The notes under the pieces were generated by a model. The model searched no databases. It was not told where the DNA came from and saw nothing but the letters and a program-made list of their open reading frames with translations. From Bacteroides sp. 224 (GTDB lineage Bacteria; Bacteroidota; Bacteroidia; Bacteroidales; Bacteroidaceae), in contig NZ_QVMK01000016.1 in assembly GCF_010500995.1 (NCBI RefSeq), positions 38,425 through 102,424 on the forward strand: a stretch of DNA of 64,000 nt, given 5' to 3'. Within the stretch, counting starts at the first letter, position 1; the number at the start of each line of letters is the position of its first letter. Below are positions 18,406-27,922 of the stretch, piece by piece. A program made the translations under genes and the position numbers.

Positions 18406-18433
18406 TTCAATTATCAAAAAATGTTTGAAAGCG

Positions 18434-18441
18434 CAAAAGTA
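18434..18441 (-). promoter_or_regulatory. -7 box of the GH3 gene
   Basis: On the minus strand the bases read TACTTTTG, 28 bases before the ATG at 18405. A plus-strand TATCTTTA at 18463-18470, one base off consensus, may serve pfkA. Confidence 0.5.
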
Positions 18442-18525
18442 AGCTTATTTATCATTTTTTTCTATCTTTACGAAAGAAATAATGAAAGAAAAAGCCTTTT
18501 TTTAGGATTCATAACCACAATTTAT

Positions 18526-19536
18526 ATGAAGATAGGTATATTAACATCAGGAGGAGATTGTCCGGGAATTAACGCAACAATTCGCGGAGTATGCAAAACA
18601 GCCATCAATCACTACGGAATGGAAGTCGTGGGAATCCATAGCGGTTTCCAGGGTTTATTGGAAAAAGATGTAGAAATACTGACCGAGAGTAGCTTGTCGG
18701 GGCTTTTAAATCAGGGAGGGACCATTCTGGGCACCTCCAGAGAAAAACCTTTCAAGAAGAAGAATCTGGCAACAGGAATAAATAAACCGGCCATTATAGC
18801 GGAGCATATTAAGGAATTAGGTTTAGAGTGCGTTGTATGTATTGGCGGTAATGGTACACAGAAAACAGCAGCAAAATTTGCCGATATGGGGGTTAATATC
18901 GTTTCTGTGCCCAAAACTATTGATAATGATATCTGGGGTACCGATTTCTCATTTGGCTTTGATACGGCCGTTAGTATTGCTACAGATGCCATAGACCGCC
19001 TTCACTCTACAGCAAGTTCGCACAAACGTGTGATGGTTATTGAGGTTATGGGGCATAAAGCCGGTTGGATTGCTTTATATTCGGGCATGGCCGGAGGGGG
19101 AGATGTTATTCTTCTTCCTGAAATACCTTATGATATTAAGCGTATTGGAGAAACTATTATTAACCGCGTAAAAAAAGGAAAGCCTTACTCCATAGTAGTC
19201 GTTGCAGAAGGAATTATGACAGATGGTAAGAGGCGGGTAGCCGAATATATTGCTCAGGAAATAGAATACGAAACGGGTATAGAAAGCCGTGAAACGGTTT
19301 TAGGTTATATTCAGCGAGGAGGCGCTCCTAATTCGTTCGATCGTAATCTGGCTACACGTATGGGTGGACATGCCACGGAATTAATTGCAAACAGGGAATA
19401 TGGAAGAATGGTTGCTCTGAAAGGAGACGATATAATCTCTTTACCATTAAGTGAAGTAGCAGGGAAATTAAAGCTTGTAACAGAAGACCATGATTTAGTC
19501 ATTCAAGGCCGTAAAATGGGGATCTGCTTCGGTTAG
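18526..19536 (+). CDS. pfkA: 6-phosphofructokinase
   Basis: From the ATG at 18526 the protein has 336 residues beginning MKIGILTSGGDCPGINATIRG. It shows CIGGNGTQKTAA, VPKTIDNDIWGTDFSFGFDTA (catalytic Asp), MGHKAGWIALYSGMAGG and LGYIQRGGAPNSFDRNLATRMG. The enzyme phosphorylates fructose 6-phosphate in glycolysis. At the two phosphoryl-donor positions (E. coli 104 and 124) it has Gly, as in ATP enzymes, and Lys, as in PPi enzymes, so it belongs to the mixed G/K group; the donor is most likely ATP but not certain. An open frame extends upstream to 18316 but lacks family sequence. Its last 42 bases overlap the end of rnc on the other strand. Confidence 0.93.
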   Translation: MKIGILTSGGDCPGINATIRGVCKTAINHYGMEVVGIHSGFQGLLEKDVEILTESSLSGLLNQGGTILGTSREKPFKKKNLATGINKPAIIAEHIKELGLECVVCIGGNGTQKTAAKFADMGVNIVSVPKTIDNDIWGTDFSFGFDTAVSIATDAIDRLHSTASSHKRVMVIEVMGHKAGWIALYSGMAGGGDVILLPEIPYDIKRIGETIINRVKKGKPYSIVVVAEGIMTDGKRRVAEYIAQEIEYETGIESRETVLGYIQRGGAPNSFDRNLATRMGGHATELIANREYGRMVALKGDDIISLPLSEVAGKLKLVTEDHDLVIQGRKMGICFG

Positions 19537-20358
19537 TTTAACTGAATTTGCTTTTTCCGGGGTTAAGGTTTCAGCCTCGGAAAACATCTTTTCTTCTTTC
19601 TTCTCTAAAATGGAGATAACAAAATTCTTATCCGTTTTAATAGCTTTTAGGGCTACCTGTGCAGCATTCTGTTGAGATTCCTTTTTAGAATAGCCGGTTC
19701 CATGCCCGGCAGAAAATCCTTCTATCAAAACTTCTGTCTGGAAAATCGGACTTGAACTCTTATCAAAAGTTTGCTCTATTAACTCAAAAGAAAGCTCGAC
19801 TTTGTTTTTCTGACACCACTCTATCAACTTAGATTTAAAGTTGACTTCTATGCGCGAAAGCTTATCAAGATCAATATAAGACCCTATAATCTTTTTCTCC
19901 ATAAACTGCATGCAGCGGTTATATCCCTGATCCAGATAGATGGCTCCCATCAACGCTTCAAAAGCATTGCCACATATATGGCTGTTGTGGAAGGAGGGTA
20001 GGGAAGTGTACTTCATGAGTTTATCCAACCCAAGATCCATTCCAAGTTTATTTAGGGTTTCGCGTTGGACAACTTTAGAACGCGTATTGGTTAGAAATCC
20101 TTCTCTTTTACCGGTAAAACGCTTATATACAATATCGGCAACTACCGCATCAAGAATTGCATCTCCCAGAAATTCAAGCCGTTCGTTGTTCTTTGTACGT
20201 CCTTTCTCGGAACGTGTGCTAACAGAACGATGCATTAAAGCTTGTTCGTAGTATGTAAGGTTCTTAGGAAAGAAGCCAAGCATCCTATAAAAACGAAAAT
20301 AAGACTCTCTGTTCTTGTGGAACAGGAGCCTTATTTTGCTTATGGTGTTTCCTAACAC
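19495..20358 (-). CDS. rnc: ribonuclease III
   Basis: The 287-residue protein has the RNase III catalytic signature NERLEFLGDAILDAVVAD (Glu/Asp metal ligands), the second acidic site GNAFEALMGAIYLDQGY, and a C-terminal dsRNA-binding domain (KSKLIEWCQKNKVELSF ... GYSKKESQQNAAQVALKAI). It cuts double-stranded RNA in rRNA and mRNA processing. It is the last gene of acpP-fabF-rnc, 5 bases after fabF. The C-terminal tail of about 45 residues after the RNA-binding domain is poorly conserved and its final codons run across the 3' end of pfkA. Confidence 0.95.
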   Translation of the reverse strand: MLGNTISKIRLLFHKNRESYFRFYRMLGFFPKNLTYYEQALMHRSVSTRSEKGRTKNNERLEFLGDAILDAVVADIVYKRFTGKREGFLTNTRSKVVQRETLNKLGMDLGLDKLMKYTSLPSFHNSHICGNAFEALMGAIYLDQGYNRCMQFMEKKIIGSYIDLDKLSRIEVNFKSKLIEWCQKNKVELSFELIEQTFDKSSSPIFQTEVLIEGFSAGHGTGYSKKESQQNAAQVALKAIKTDKNFVISILEKKEEKMFSEAETLTPEKANSVKLTEADPHFTALND

Positions 20359-20363
20359 GACTA

Positions 20364-21626
20364 TTACTCTGCGTATTTTTTAACAATTACACAGGCGTTG
20401 TGACCACCAAATCCAAAAGTGTTGGATAAAGCAACCTTCACTTCGCGCTTTTGTGCTTTATTAAATGTAAAGTTGAGGGTATAGTCGATATTCTCATCGT
20501 TATCACCTTCTGTGTGGTTAATGGTAGGAGGAACAATTCCATTCTTCACAGCCAGGATGCTTGCAATAGTTTCTACTGCTCCTGCTGCTCCGAGTAAATG
20601 TCCGGTCATAGACTTAGACGAACTGATATTCAGTTTGTAAGCATGATCGCCAAATACTTCTTTAATAGCTTTTATCTCCGAGATATCACCCACAGGGGTA
20701 GACGTTCCGTGCACGTTGATATAATCAACATCTTCGGGCTTCATTTCGGCATCTTCCAGTGCATTCTGCATCACCAATTTAGCTCCGAGTCCATCCGGAT
20801 GTGAAGCTGTCAGGTGATAAGCATCGCCAGATAATCCGGTTCCTGCTATTTCAGCGTAGATCTTAGCTCCACGTGCTTTCGCATGTTCCAGTTCTTCCAG
20901 AATCAAACATCCGCCTCCTTCACCCATCACAAATCCGTCGCGACTTGCACTAAACGGACGTGAAGCTGTTTCAGGACTATCATTACGGGTAGACAATGCA
21001 TGCATTGCATTAAATCCACCTACGCCTGCTGCTGCAATGGCTGCTTCGGAACCTCCGGAAACAATTACATTTGCTTTTCCTAAACGAATCAGGTTGAAAG
21101 CATCGGCAATTGCGTTGGTCGAAGTAGCACAAGCTGAACATACAGCGTAGTTAGGACCATGAAAGCCATACATGATTGAGATTTGTCCGGCAGCGATGTC
21201 CGAAATCATTTTAGGGATAAAGAATGGGTTGAAACGAGGACCTTTGTCTTTATTCAATGCATAGTTCGAAACTTCTTCTTCGAAAGTACGAATACCTCCG
21301 ATACCGGCTCCGAAAATAACACCAATTTTGTTTAAGTCTTCTTTTTCAACCTCAAGACCTGAATCTGTTACCGCTTCTTTGGCTACAGCAATGGCATACT
21401 GTGTGTACAAGTCCATTTTCCTTGCCTCTTTGCGGTCAATATATTGGGTGGCATCGAAGTTCTTTACTTCGCATGCAAACTGAGTCTTGAATTGTGATGC
21501 GTCGAAATGAGTAATAGGTCCTGCTCCACTAACCCCATTGATGAGGTTTTCCCAGAACTCAGGAACACTATTACCAATGGGGGTAATGGCGCCAAGACCC
21601 GTTACTACAACTCTTTTTAATTTCAT
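20364..21626 (-). CDS. fabF: beta-ketoacyl-ACP synthase II
   Basis: The 420-residue enzyme starts MKLKRVVVTGLGAITPIGN. The active-site Cys is in AVCSACATSTNAIADAF, the two His in NVHGTSTPVGD and SKSMTGHLLGAAGAVE, and it ends with the usual SNTFGFGGHNACVIVKKY. It condenses malonyl-ACP with acyl-ACP in fatty acid elongation. It sits between acpP (17 bases) and rnc (5 bases) in the order typical of Bacteroidota. Confidence 0.97.
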   Translation of the reverse strand: MKLKRVVVTGLGAITPIGNSVPEFWENLINGVSGAGPITHFDASQFKTQFACEVKNFDATQYIDRKEARKMDLYTQYAIAVAKEAVTDSGLEVEKEDLNKIGVIFGAGIGGIRTFEEEVSNYALNKDKGPRFNPFFIPKMISDIAAGQISIMYGFHGPNYAVCSACATSTNAIADAFNLIRLGKANVIVSGGSEAAIAAAGVGGFNAMHALSTRNDSPETASRPFSASRDGFVMGEGGGCLILEELEHAKARGAKIYAEIAGTGLSGDAYHLTASHPDGLGAKLVMQNALEDAEMKPEDVDYINVHGTSTPVGDISEIKAIKEVFGDHAYKLNISSSKSMTGHLLGAAGAVETIASILAVKNGIVPPTINHTEGDNDENIDYTLNFTFNKAQKREVKVALSNTFGFGGHNACVIVKKYAE

Positions 21627-21643
21627 ATAGATGAATAAGATTC

Positions 21644-21880
21644 TTACTTAGCGTGTTCTTCGATATAAGAAACGGCGTCGCCTACAGTACCAATCTTTTC
21701 TGCTTGATCATCAGGAATAGAGATTCCGAATTCTTTTTCAAATTCCATGATAAGCTCTACTGTGTCAAGAGAGTCTGCACCTAAATCGTTAGTGAAGCTT
21801 GCTTCGTTCTTTACTTCTGATTCTTCAACGCCTAATTTATCGACGATAATAGTCTTTACTCTTGATGCAATTTCAGACAT
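21644..21880 (-). CDS. acpP: acyl carrier protein
   Basis: The 78-residue protein [17 protein letters not shown] carries the phosphopantetheine site [12 protein letters not shown] (the Ser). It holds the growing acyl chain for FabF and the other fatty acid enzymes. The start at 21880 is chosen because the 18 extra codons available upstream are not part of the family. It heads the acpP-fabF-rnc operon and is divergent from purN. Confidence 0.97.
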   Translation of the reverse strand: MSEIASRVKTIIVDKLGVEESEVKNEASFTNDLGADSLDTVELIMEFEKEFGISIPDDQAEKIGTVGDAVSYIEEHAK

Positions 21881-22029
21881 AACTTTTAAATTTTGATTAA
21901 TAATTAGTTTTAATTCTTTAAATTTGCGCTGCAAAGGAATATATATTTATTCTTTTGAGCAAATATTTGGCTAACTAAATTCGTTTTTATTGCACATATT
22001 CCGGTTTTTTGTGCATCAAACTCTCCAAT

Positions 22030-22605
22030 ATGATTAAGAATATAGCAGTTTTAGCTTCTGGTTCGGGCTCTAATGCAGAGAACATAGCATGCTATTTTGA
22101 AGCTAATGAGCAGGTTAAGGTGAAACTAATTATCTCCAACAAAGAAAATGCGTATGTATTGGAACGGGCTCAGAGATTGGGTATTAACTCCGTGGTTCTT
22201 CCCAAATCAGCTTGGAGCTCCGGGGAAGATGTTTTAGCCATATTGCAGGAAAACGAGATTGACTTCATTGTTTTAGCCGGTTTTCTATTACGCATCCCCG
22301 ATCTTATATTGCATACTTATCCGAATAAGATTATAAATATTCATCCTTCTCTATTACCCAAGTATGGAGGAAAGGGTATGTATGGAGACAAAGTACACGA
22401 GGCCGTTGTGGCTAATAAAGAAACAACATCAGGCATTACCATTCATTATATTGATGGGAAATATGATGAAGGGCAGATTATTAAGCAGGTAAGTTGTGCC
22501 GTGTTACCTACAGATACTCCAGAGGTGGTGGCAGGGAAAGTTCATGCATTGGAATATAAATATTATCCACAGGTAATTGAAGAGATATTGGAGAAAAGAG
22601 ATTGA
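22030..22605 (+). CDS. purN: phosphoribosylglycinamide formyltransferase
   Basis: From the ATG at 22030 the enzyme has 191 residues: start MIKNIAVLASGSGSNAENI (phosphate-binding loop), catalytic INIHPSLLPKYGGKGMYG (Asn, His) and GITIHYIDGKYDEGQII (Asp). It formylates GAR with 10-formyltetrahydrofolate, the third step of purine synthesis. Seven further in-frame codons upstream are not typical of the family. It is divergent from acpP and followed after 20 bases by the RhuM-Fic gene, which may be read from the same message. Confidence 0.95.
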   Translation: MIKNIAVLASGSGSNAENIACYFEANEQVKVKLIISNKENAYVLERAQRLGINSVVLPKSAWSSGEDVLAILQENEIDFIVLAGFLLRIPDLILHTYPNKIINIHPSLLPKYGGKGMYGDKVHEAVVANKETTSGITIHYIDGKYDEGQIIKQVSCAVLPTDTPEVVAGKVHALEYKYYPQVIEEILEKRD

Positions 22606-22625
22606 ATACTTAATTAAAAGTTCTT

Positions 22626-23591
22626 ATGAATACAGGTGAAATTGTTATATATCAAACACAAGATGGTAAAACTAATCTGGATGTAAAATTAGAGAATGAG
22701 ACTGTTTGGTTAACACAAGCGCAGATGGTTAAGCTTTTTAATAGAGAAAGATCGGTTATTACCAAACACATCAATAATGTATTTAGTGAAGGAGAGCTTG
22801 ATGAAAAAAGCAATGTGCAAAATTTGCACATTGCTTTTTCCGACAAGCCAGTAAAAAGTTATAGCTTAGATGTTATTATCTCAGTGGGTTATCGTGTTAA
22901 GTCAGCTCAGGGTACTCAATTCCGCATTTGGGCAAATCAAATATTGAAAGACTATTTGATAAAAGGATATGCTATAAATCAGAATATCAAGGTTCAGCAG
23001 TATGATGATCTTAAAAGCACTGTAAAACTCTTATCCAATGTTCTTCAACTTAGAGAATTGTCTTTGGATGAAGCAACTGGGCTCTTGAAAGTCATTACAG
23101 ATTTCACTTATGCTTTAGATACATTAGATAAATATGATTATCAGCAATTAAGTGTGGAACAAACCACCAATAAAGAAGTCTTTCGTGCCGATTATGACAA
23201 TGCAATGGAGGCCATCCTTTATTTAAAGGAGAAATTTAATAGTGGCAACCTCTTTGGTAATGAGAAAGATGAGTCATTTAAGAGTTCTATTAATGTTATT
23301 TATCAGACATTTGGTGGAGAGGAGCTTTATCCCAGCATTGAGGAAAAGGCGGCAATGTTGCTCTATTTGGTAACCAAGAACCACTCATTCAGTGATGGCA
23401 ATAAACGGATTGCTGCATTTTTGTTTTTATGGTTTCTGGAGAAAAACGAAATACTGTATAAGCCCGATGGCTCAAAGCTGATAGAAAATAATACGTTAGT
23501 GGCTATTACCTTAATGATTGCCGAAAGTCGTACGGAAGAAAAGGATATGATCGTAAAAGTGATTGTAAATCTCATCAATAGAAATAATTAA
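22626..23591 (+). CDS. RhuM-Fic fusion protein
   Basis: The 321-residue protein joins two domains. Residues 1-120 are RhuM-like (ENETVWLTQAQMVKLFNRERSVITKHI ... SLDVIISVGYRVKSAQGTQFRIWA), a module with a helix-turn-helix-like start. Residues about 180-300 are a Fic/DOC domain with HSFSDGNKR (253-261); the His and the GNK loop match the AMP-transfer motif. Fic proteins modify target proteins with nucleotides. No inhibitory (S/T)xxxE(G/N) motif or antitoxin partner was recognised next to it. A 35-base perfect palindrome lies in the RhuM part. Likely an accessory, horizontally moved gene; it is followed by a repeat array. Confidence 0.85.
   Translation: MNTGEIVIYQTQDGKTNLDVKLENETVWLTQAQMVKLFNRERSVITKHINNVFSEGELDEKSNVQNLHIAFSDKPVKSYSLDVIISVGYRVKSAQGTQFRIWANQILKDYLIKGYAINQNIKVQQYDDLKSTVKLLSNVLQLRELSLDEATGLLKVITDFTYALDTLDKYDYQQLSVEQTTNKEVFRADYDNAMEAILYLKEKFNSGNLFGNEKDESFKSSINVIYQTFGGEELYPSIEEKAAMLLYLVTKNHSFSDGNKRIAAFLFLWFLEKNEILYKPDGSKLIENNTLVAITLMIAESRTEEKDMIVKVIVNLINRNN
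22805..22839. repeat. perfect 35-base palindrome inside rhuM-fic
   Basis: Arms of 17 bases (AAAAAGCAATGTGCAAA and its exact inverse) flank a single central base at 22822. In RNA this is a hairpin ending in five U, the outline of an intrinsic terminator within the coding region. Confidence 0.85.
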
Positions 23592-23610
23592 GGAGAACCT
23601 AAATTACAAT

Positions 23611-23900
23611 TCCTTTTCCTCCTCCCATGATTTTATTTTTTGCATTTTTGCCAGCACGCCAGCACGATTCGCTTGTATATGGTTGATATGTAATTAGTTA
23701 AAGCGTGCTGGCAACCCGTGCTGGCAGCGTGACGGCAAATTTGCCAGCACGCTTTTTCTCAGTCTTATTTTCCTCTTGAAATAAATGTTTTACCATATTT
23801 GCTTTATGAAACTATTTGTTTTAAACCGTTAAACAAATTGTTTGCCGCCTTGAAACAAGTTGTTTGGCGGTAGCAAACAAAGAGTTTGCTGCCTTGAAAC
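23611..23900. repeat. array family B, copy 1
   Basis: Between the convergent Fic and transglutaminase-like genes lies a two-part repeat. Part one (23611-23755) starts CCTCCCATGATTTTATTTTT, has GCCAGCACGCCAGCACG and the inverse CGTGCTGGCAACCCGTGCTGG, then GACGGCAAATTTGCCAGCA. Part two (about 23805-23900) has four near-palindromes of the type GAAACAAGTTGTTTG. A second copy in the same orientation is at 58957-59296. The whole gap 23592-23904 is this element; no gene is seen in it. Confidence 0.8.
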
Positions 23901-23904
23901 TATT

Positions 23905-25874
23905 TCACCACCATACTTGTTGATCCTCTTCATAAGTAAATATACGTTCTTCTTTGCCTTTAGTGTGGTTTCTCAGAAGGAACAGGGCGTTAGTTGGACA
24001 ATTCTCATAAGTCAAAGTTATATAATCAGCCACTTTACGACCCATAGATTGCCAATTATGATTTCCCCAATAAAGAAGTTCATATTCATCTCCAAATTCG
24101 ATACTGTTTCCATCACTTCTGGGTAGATAAACGATTCGGTCTATTTTTACAGGTCTACCGAAATCGAGACCTACCCAACCTCCATTTTTATGTGGAGCAT
24201 CAAAGAAGGTTAAAGCATCTCGGTCGAATGCCCCCTCTTTAGTATATTTTGTATCCTTGCGGTAGGAACCTTCTGTTCCTATGATCTTACCCATAGTCGG
24301 TTGTATGGAATCTTTTTCATAGAAAAACAATTCTGCTATATTACAGTAAGCTCCATCTGGTGAGTAATAGCGCCAATAACGAGCACTATCTTGACAATGT
24401 TTCAAACATACTTCCCGGGCATAAATACCAAATTCAGTAATAGTATGTAATGTTGTGGAGTCATTAAAGAGAGAATCTGTAGCACTTTGAAACTTACCGC
24501 CCACCGCACGTTCTGCCACTTTATATAAATTCTCGAAAGCTGGAAACTTTCGCTTTAATACCAATGTTTGTTTTGTTAATGTATCTGGTTTCAGCGTTAC
24601 TTGTTTGCCTGATATAGTAAGCAGTACTGGGTCTGAAAAAGATTTAATACCTGTAGCGTCATAAAAAACAGGAAGATAAGCGATTCTTTTTCCCATTTTA
24701 TCGAAGGTAATTTTGTTTTTCTTTGATATCTTTCCATAATGTGTGGGTACCCATTTCTCATTATCAAAAACTGCTAAATAAGCATAAGTGTGTTTATGAG
24801 GAGATGGTATGGATATAGTAATATCACAAGTTTTAAGATATTCTTCAGTAACATCTTTTATACAAACACTACTAAAAGTGGGTGGTATATACTTTTCTTT
24901 TTCATGCATGTCTTGAATCTCTTTATTAATGGCATACGTATTCCTAAATACTTTAGCCATTGGATGCTCTTCTTTATGAGGGGTAGCCGGATTATTACCT
25001 GCCCCTTCAAAAACAACCTTTTTTCCAGATGTTTCTAACAATACATTCCAACTATGCCCTAAAGATCGGAATGGCCACTGAGGAGTATAATCCATAACAG
25101 TGGGGATTCCTTTAGCTCTCATTATGGACAAAGTCAGGATATTGTAATCTTCACATGTTCCAAAAGGTATTCGAGTTAAAATATTCATCTTCCTAATTGG
25201 GATAGGTACATCTTCATTGATTAACCGAGGCTTTACTTTGTTCTTAATTTCCCGATTCACTTTCTCACAAGCATTGTATGCAGCATTCTTGAATAATTGA
25301 CAATGTTGATGTTTTTCAATATCGCTGTTGCAATATTCACAAAATACTCACGCCAATTATCAAGTATTTGCATTTCACAACTTTTATAAGGCAGGATGTA
25401 TTCACAGAATTCATCGAAATCTAGATGCTGTGACCAGTCACCGTTTTGCCAAACTTTGAAGGATTGCTCAATATTCATAATCAAATAATCGGCTTTTATG
25501 ATTTGTATATCAGGAATAAGTTCCTGATTTTCACTGTATTTGTTTATAATACTTCGAAAAAGACTATCTTTCAAATGATTACTTTTGCCTTTATAAGCCG
25601 TTGCAATAGAATCTAATTCTCTGTAGTACTTATTTATGCGAGAAGTATCTTTATAAGAATAATGACCAGATATGTTTTCTATTAAAAAGCATGCAGCTTT
25701 ATATTTCAGACTATCCTCTGGCTGTTGGTTGTAATATGATAATACACTTTCTAATTCAGTTCTGTTCTCTCCTGCAAGGGTTAATGTTTTTTCTAATTCA
25801 TTTTTTTGTAAATTACAGGAGGATACAATGATAATCTGTGAGATGATTCCGATAATAAATTTAAAATTCTTCAT
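23905..25874 (-). pseudogene. transglutaminase-like lipoprotein, split by a one-base deletion
   Basis: Reading leftward from 25874, a lipoprotein signal (lipobox VSSC) and about 180 residues match the intact paralog at 40865-42835; then the frame is lost. The codons for Y-F-V-N-I-A read Y-F-R-E-Y-C if one base is restored between 25340 and 25341, giving YFREYCNSDIEK against YFRDYCNENIKK of the third paralog. The rest continues in the other frame to 23905 with CEDYN, GHSWNV and the C-terminal discoidin-like domain intact. The first part stops at 25257. Either a recent pseudogene or a sequencing slip; both halves are otherwise well preserved. It would be a surface or periplasmic protein. Confidence 0.85.
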
Positions 25875-25950
25875 AATGATGATGCTTGAAATTCACAAAA
25901 ATGCATGTTTATATGGATATTTGATAGAAAATAATGGAAAATAAACGAGC

Positions 25951-26142
25951 TTGGCAGGGAAGTTTACTACTTTGGCACAAATACATTGCTTTTCTTGATT
26001 GTTTTCTAAATAGAGCAGAGATAATTGAATCGCTCTAATTTTTGAATTTATTCTGATATTTTATTTTTTATAAGTCTTTTAAAAAATGTTTTTGTAGTCA
26101 GTTAGTAAATCTCTGTGCCAAAATAATAAATCTCCGTGCCAA
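25951..26142. repeat. inverted tandem units upstream of split transglutaminase-like gene
   Basis: TTGGCAGGGAAGTTTACTAC plus TTTGGCACA (25951-25979) is mirrored at about 26114-26142; the right arm (26106-26142) has two tandem units of TAAATCTCNGTGCCAA. The spacer is over 100 bases. The same but better-kept element lies upstream of the intact paralog (42962-43070). The remaining gap 25875-26283 holds only this and the promoter below. Confidence 0.7.
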
Positions 26143-26165
26143 CGAAAATTTTTATATCCAATTTA

Positions 26166-26198
26166 TTTGTTTGGAAAGATGAATGGTATCTATATTTG
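26166..26198 (+). promoter_or_regulatory. promoter of the 310-residue lipoprotein gene
   Basis: TTTG at 26166-26169 and TATATTTG at 26191-26198 are 21 bases apart. It begins 24 bases after the inverted-unit element. Confidence 0.65.
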
Positions 26199-26283
26199 AG
26201 TGTTAATATAAAATTGGTCTATTATGTTTGATCTGTTGAAACACTTATACATTCTCTAAATTATTAATTAAAATTATTTCAAA

Positions 26284-27216
26284 ATGAAGAAAAGTGCATT
26301 TATACTGGCTTGTATCAGTATCTTTTTAATCTCTTGTAACTCTGATGATACTTATAATGGAGTGTCTAATTATGACGATCAATTAAATCTACCAACAACA
26401 TGGCAAGAACAGCTGAAGTCCGCCCAAAATCGGAGTAATGTAGAAACCAGAAATGGAGCAAATGAGATTAAGCTTATTGGTTATACCCACAAAGGAATAA
26501 TTGACTCAGAAAATGAAATTTCCGTAATAATGGAACATTTATTTTCCAATAATGCTTCAATTGTTCAATATACTAATAAAGATGAATTTGAAATTCTTCC
26601 TTTAAAAGCCGTGAGAGAGAATGCAATACAATCCATTGGCATTGATCCTACAGAACGACTAATACCCCAACTTAAGACTAAAATTTTAGTGGGAATGGAA
26701 ATTATTGAGTTGGAATGGAATTATAAAGGAAATATTTACTATTCTACAGCGATTGCTTCAAATGAACATGGTGGCATTCTCTATGACCATATTGGCTATA
26801 TGATATTGAATCCTAGAAGTTTTTCACAAATTGATCAGGAAATAAGTACTCCTGAAGTAAAAACGAGATCAGAATCTATAGCACGTACTACATGTGTTTT
26901 TTCTAAAGGATGGCCTGTCTATAATTTGTATTATATAAAAGTTATGGGGTTCAGTCTTAAGTGTGTTTCAACTTTCCGGAATGGCATTTTAGTAGATAGA
27001 TCATGTAATTCAAGCAGTTGGGCAGATTCTGGATTTACTTGTGAAGCTGATATAAAAACTGTTGGAGGGGATCTTGATTCTTCAAGGTATCATGAATTTG
27101 CTTGGGCTTATTGCTATGGAATAGGTTGGAGCGCCTCAATCTCTTTCCAAGGAGTAGGCTTTAATGTATCAGGTGGAGATCAAAGAGAAGCAGGAACAGA
27201 AGTTCATAGACCCTAA
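26284..27216 (+). CDS. uncharacterised lipoprotein
   Basis: The 310-residue product begins with a lipoprotein signal (lipobox LISC, Cys18). I do not recognise a domain. Residues about 20-195 are mixed helix and strand; the C-terminal third is rich in Cys, Ser, Gly and aromatics (CVFSKGWPVYNLYYIKVMG, FTCEADIKTVGGDLDSS, WAYCYGIGWSASISFQGVG) and contains five Cys, so disulfides outside the cytoplasm are plausible. It is the first gene of an accessory stretch that leads to an O-antigen-ligase/TPR gene and is divergent from the split transglutaminase-like gene, the position occupied by the DUF1573 lipoprotein in the NVEALA locus. Function unknown. Confidence 0.75.
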   Translation: MKKSAFILACISIFLISCNSDDTYNGVSNYDDQLNLPTTWQEQLKSAQNRSNVETRNGANEIKLIGYTHKGIIDSENEISVIMEHLFSNNASIVQYTNKDEFEILPLKAVRENAIQSIGIDPTERLIPQLKTKILVGMEIIELEWNYKGNIYYSTAIASNEHGGILYDHIGYMILNPRSFSQIDQEISTPEVKTRSESIARTTCVFSKGWPVYNLYYIKVMGFSLKCVSTFRNGILVDRSCNSSSWADSGFTCEADIKTVGGDLDSSRYHEFAWAYCYGIGWSASISFQGVGFNVSGGDQREAGTEVHRP

Positions 27217-27301
27217 TAATATTATTATTTGGTTCTCGAATCTACTGATATTTTTTACATAATAATTTTATAGGACACTTTCGTTTTTCTTTGGAATTTT
27301 A

Positions 27302-27482
27302 AGAGCCTGTTTAAAACTTCCACAGAATAATTATTATAGGATGCTTTCGTTTTTTCTTTAGTACTCTTTTTGTCTGTTCTCTTTTTGCGGTTCAAATAGC
27401 CCGCTATTCTCACCTTAAAAAGAAAACAAACAGCCTAAAAATAGCACTAAATAAAAGAACGAGCAAAATTTAAACAGGCTCT
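27302..27482. mobile_element. 181-bp MITE-like element
   Basis: Perfect 14-base terminal inverted repeats AGAGCCTGTTTAAA (27302-27315) and TTTAAACAGGCTCT (27469-27482) bound a non-coding AT-rich body. A partial copy of the inner motif TAGGATGCTTTCGTTTTT occurs just outside the left end (27271-27288), suggesting nested or repeated insertion. No transposase is present. Confidence 0.6.
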
Positions 27483-27508
27483 AAGGTATGAAATAAGAAA
27501 ATAATATT

Positions 27509-27910
27509 ATGAAATCATTTATTTTAGTCTCATTTATTCTATTCTTTGCATCCTGTAACAACTCCAGTGTAGTACAAAATTCTTCGAATAGAAAAGAACA
27601 AATAGAACAAGTTAGAGAAGGTATTCTTTTTATGAATGAAGAAAAATTAACTTCAGAACAAAAAGAACTGAGGTCAAAGATTTATCAATTGATTCTTGAT
27701 CATATATCTATAGATACAATTACCTGTCATTTCCAATTTATAATGAGTAAAGAAGATTTTGAAAAGACAGAGTTGGATATCTGTATATATGATGAATTGA
27801 CAAAAAACATTAGCGATATCAATAATTATGTAGATTCTACAGGTACCGGAAAAGAGATAATTTCTTCTTGGAATCAGTCTAAGAAAGAATATTTGAGTAT
27901 AAAAGATTAA
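27509..27910 (+). CDS. small uncharacterised lipoprotein
   Basis: The 133-residue product has a lipoprotein signal (FASC, Cys16). The mature part is acidic and mainly helical, with QEQ/EEK-rich stretches (RKEQIEQVREGILFMNEEKL) and no recognised domain. It is followed after 12 bases by a small membrane protein gene and then the O-antigen-ligase/TPR gene, so the three may form one transcript. Function unknown. Confidence 0.65.
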   Translation: MKSFILVSFILFFASCNNSSVVQNSSNRKEQIEQVREGILFMNEEKLTSEQKELRSKIYQLILDHISIDTITCHFQFIMSKEDFEKTELDICIYDELTKNISDINNYVDSTGTGKEIISSWNQSKKEYLSIKD

Positions 27911-27922
27911 GTATCAATGGTT

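Noticed and set aside
18316..18525. 70 extra in-frame codons before pfkA
   Set aside because: They overlap the GH3 gene start on the other strand and lack phosphofructokinase sequence; the family start MKIGILTSGGD is at 18526.
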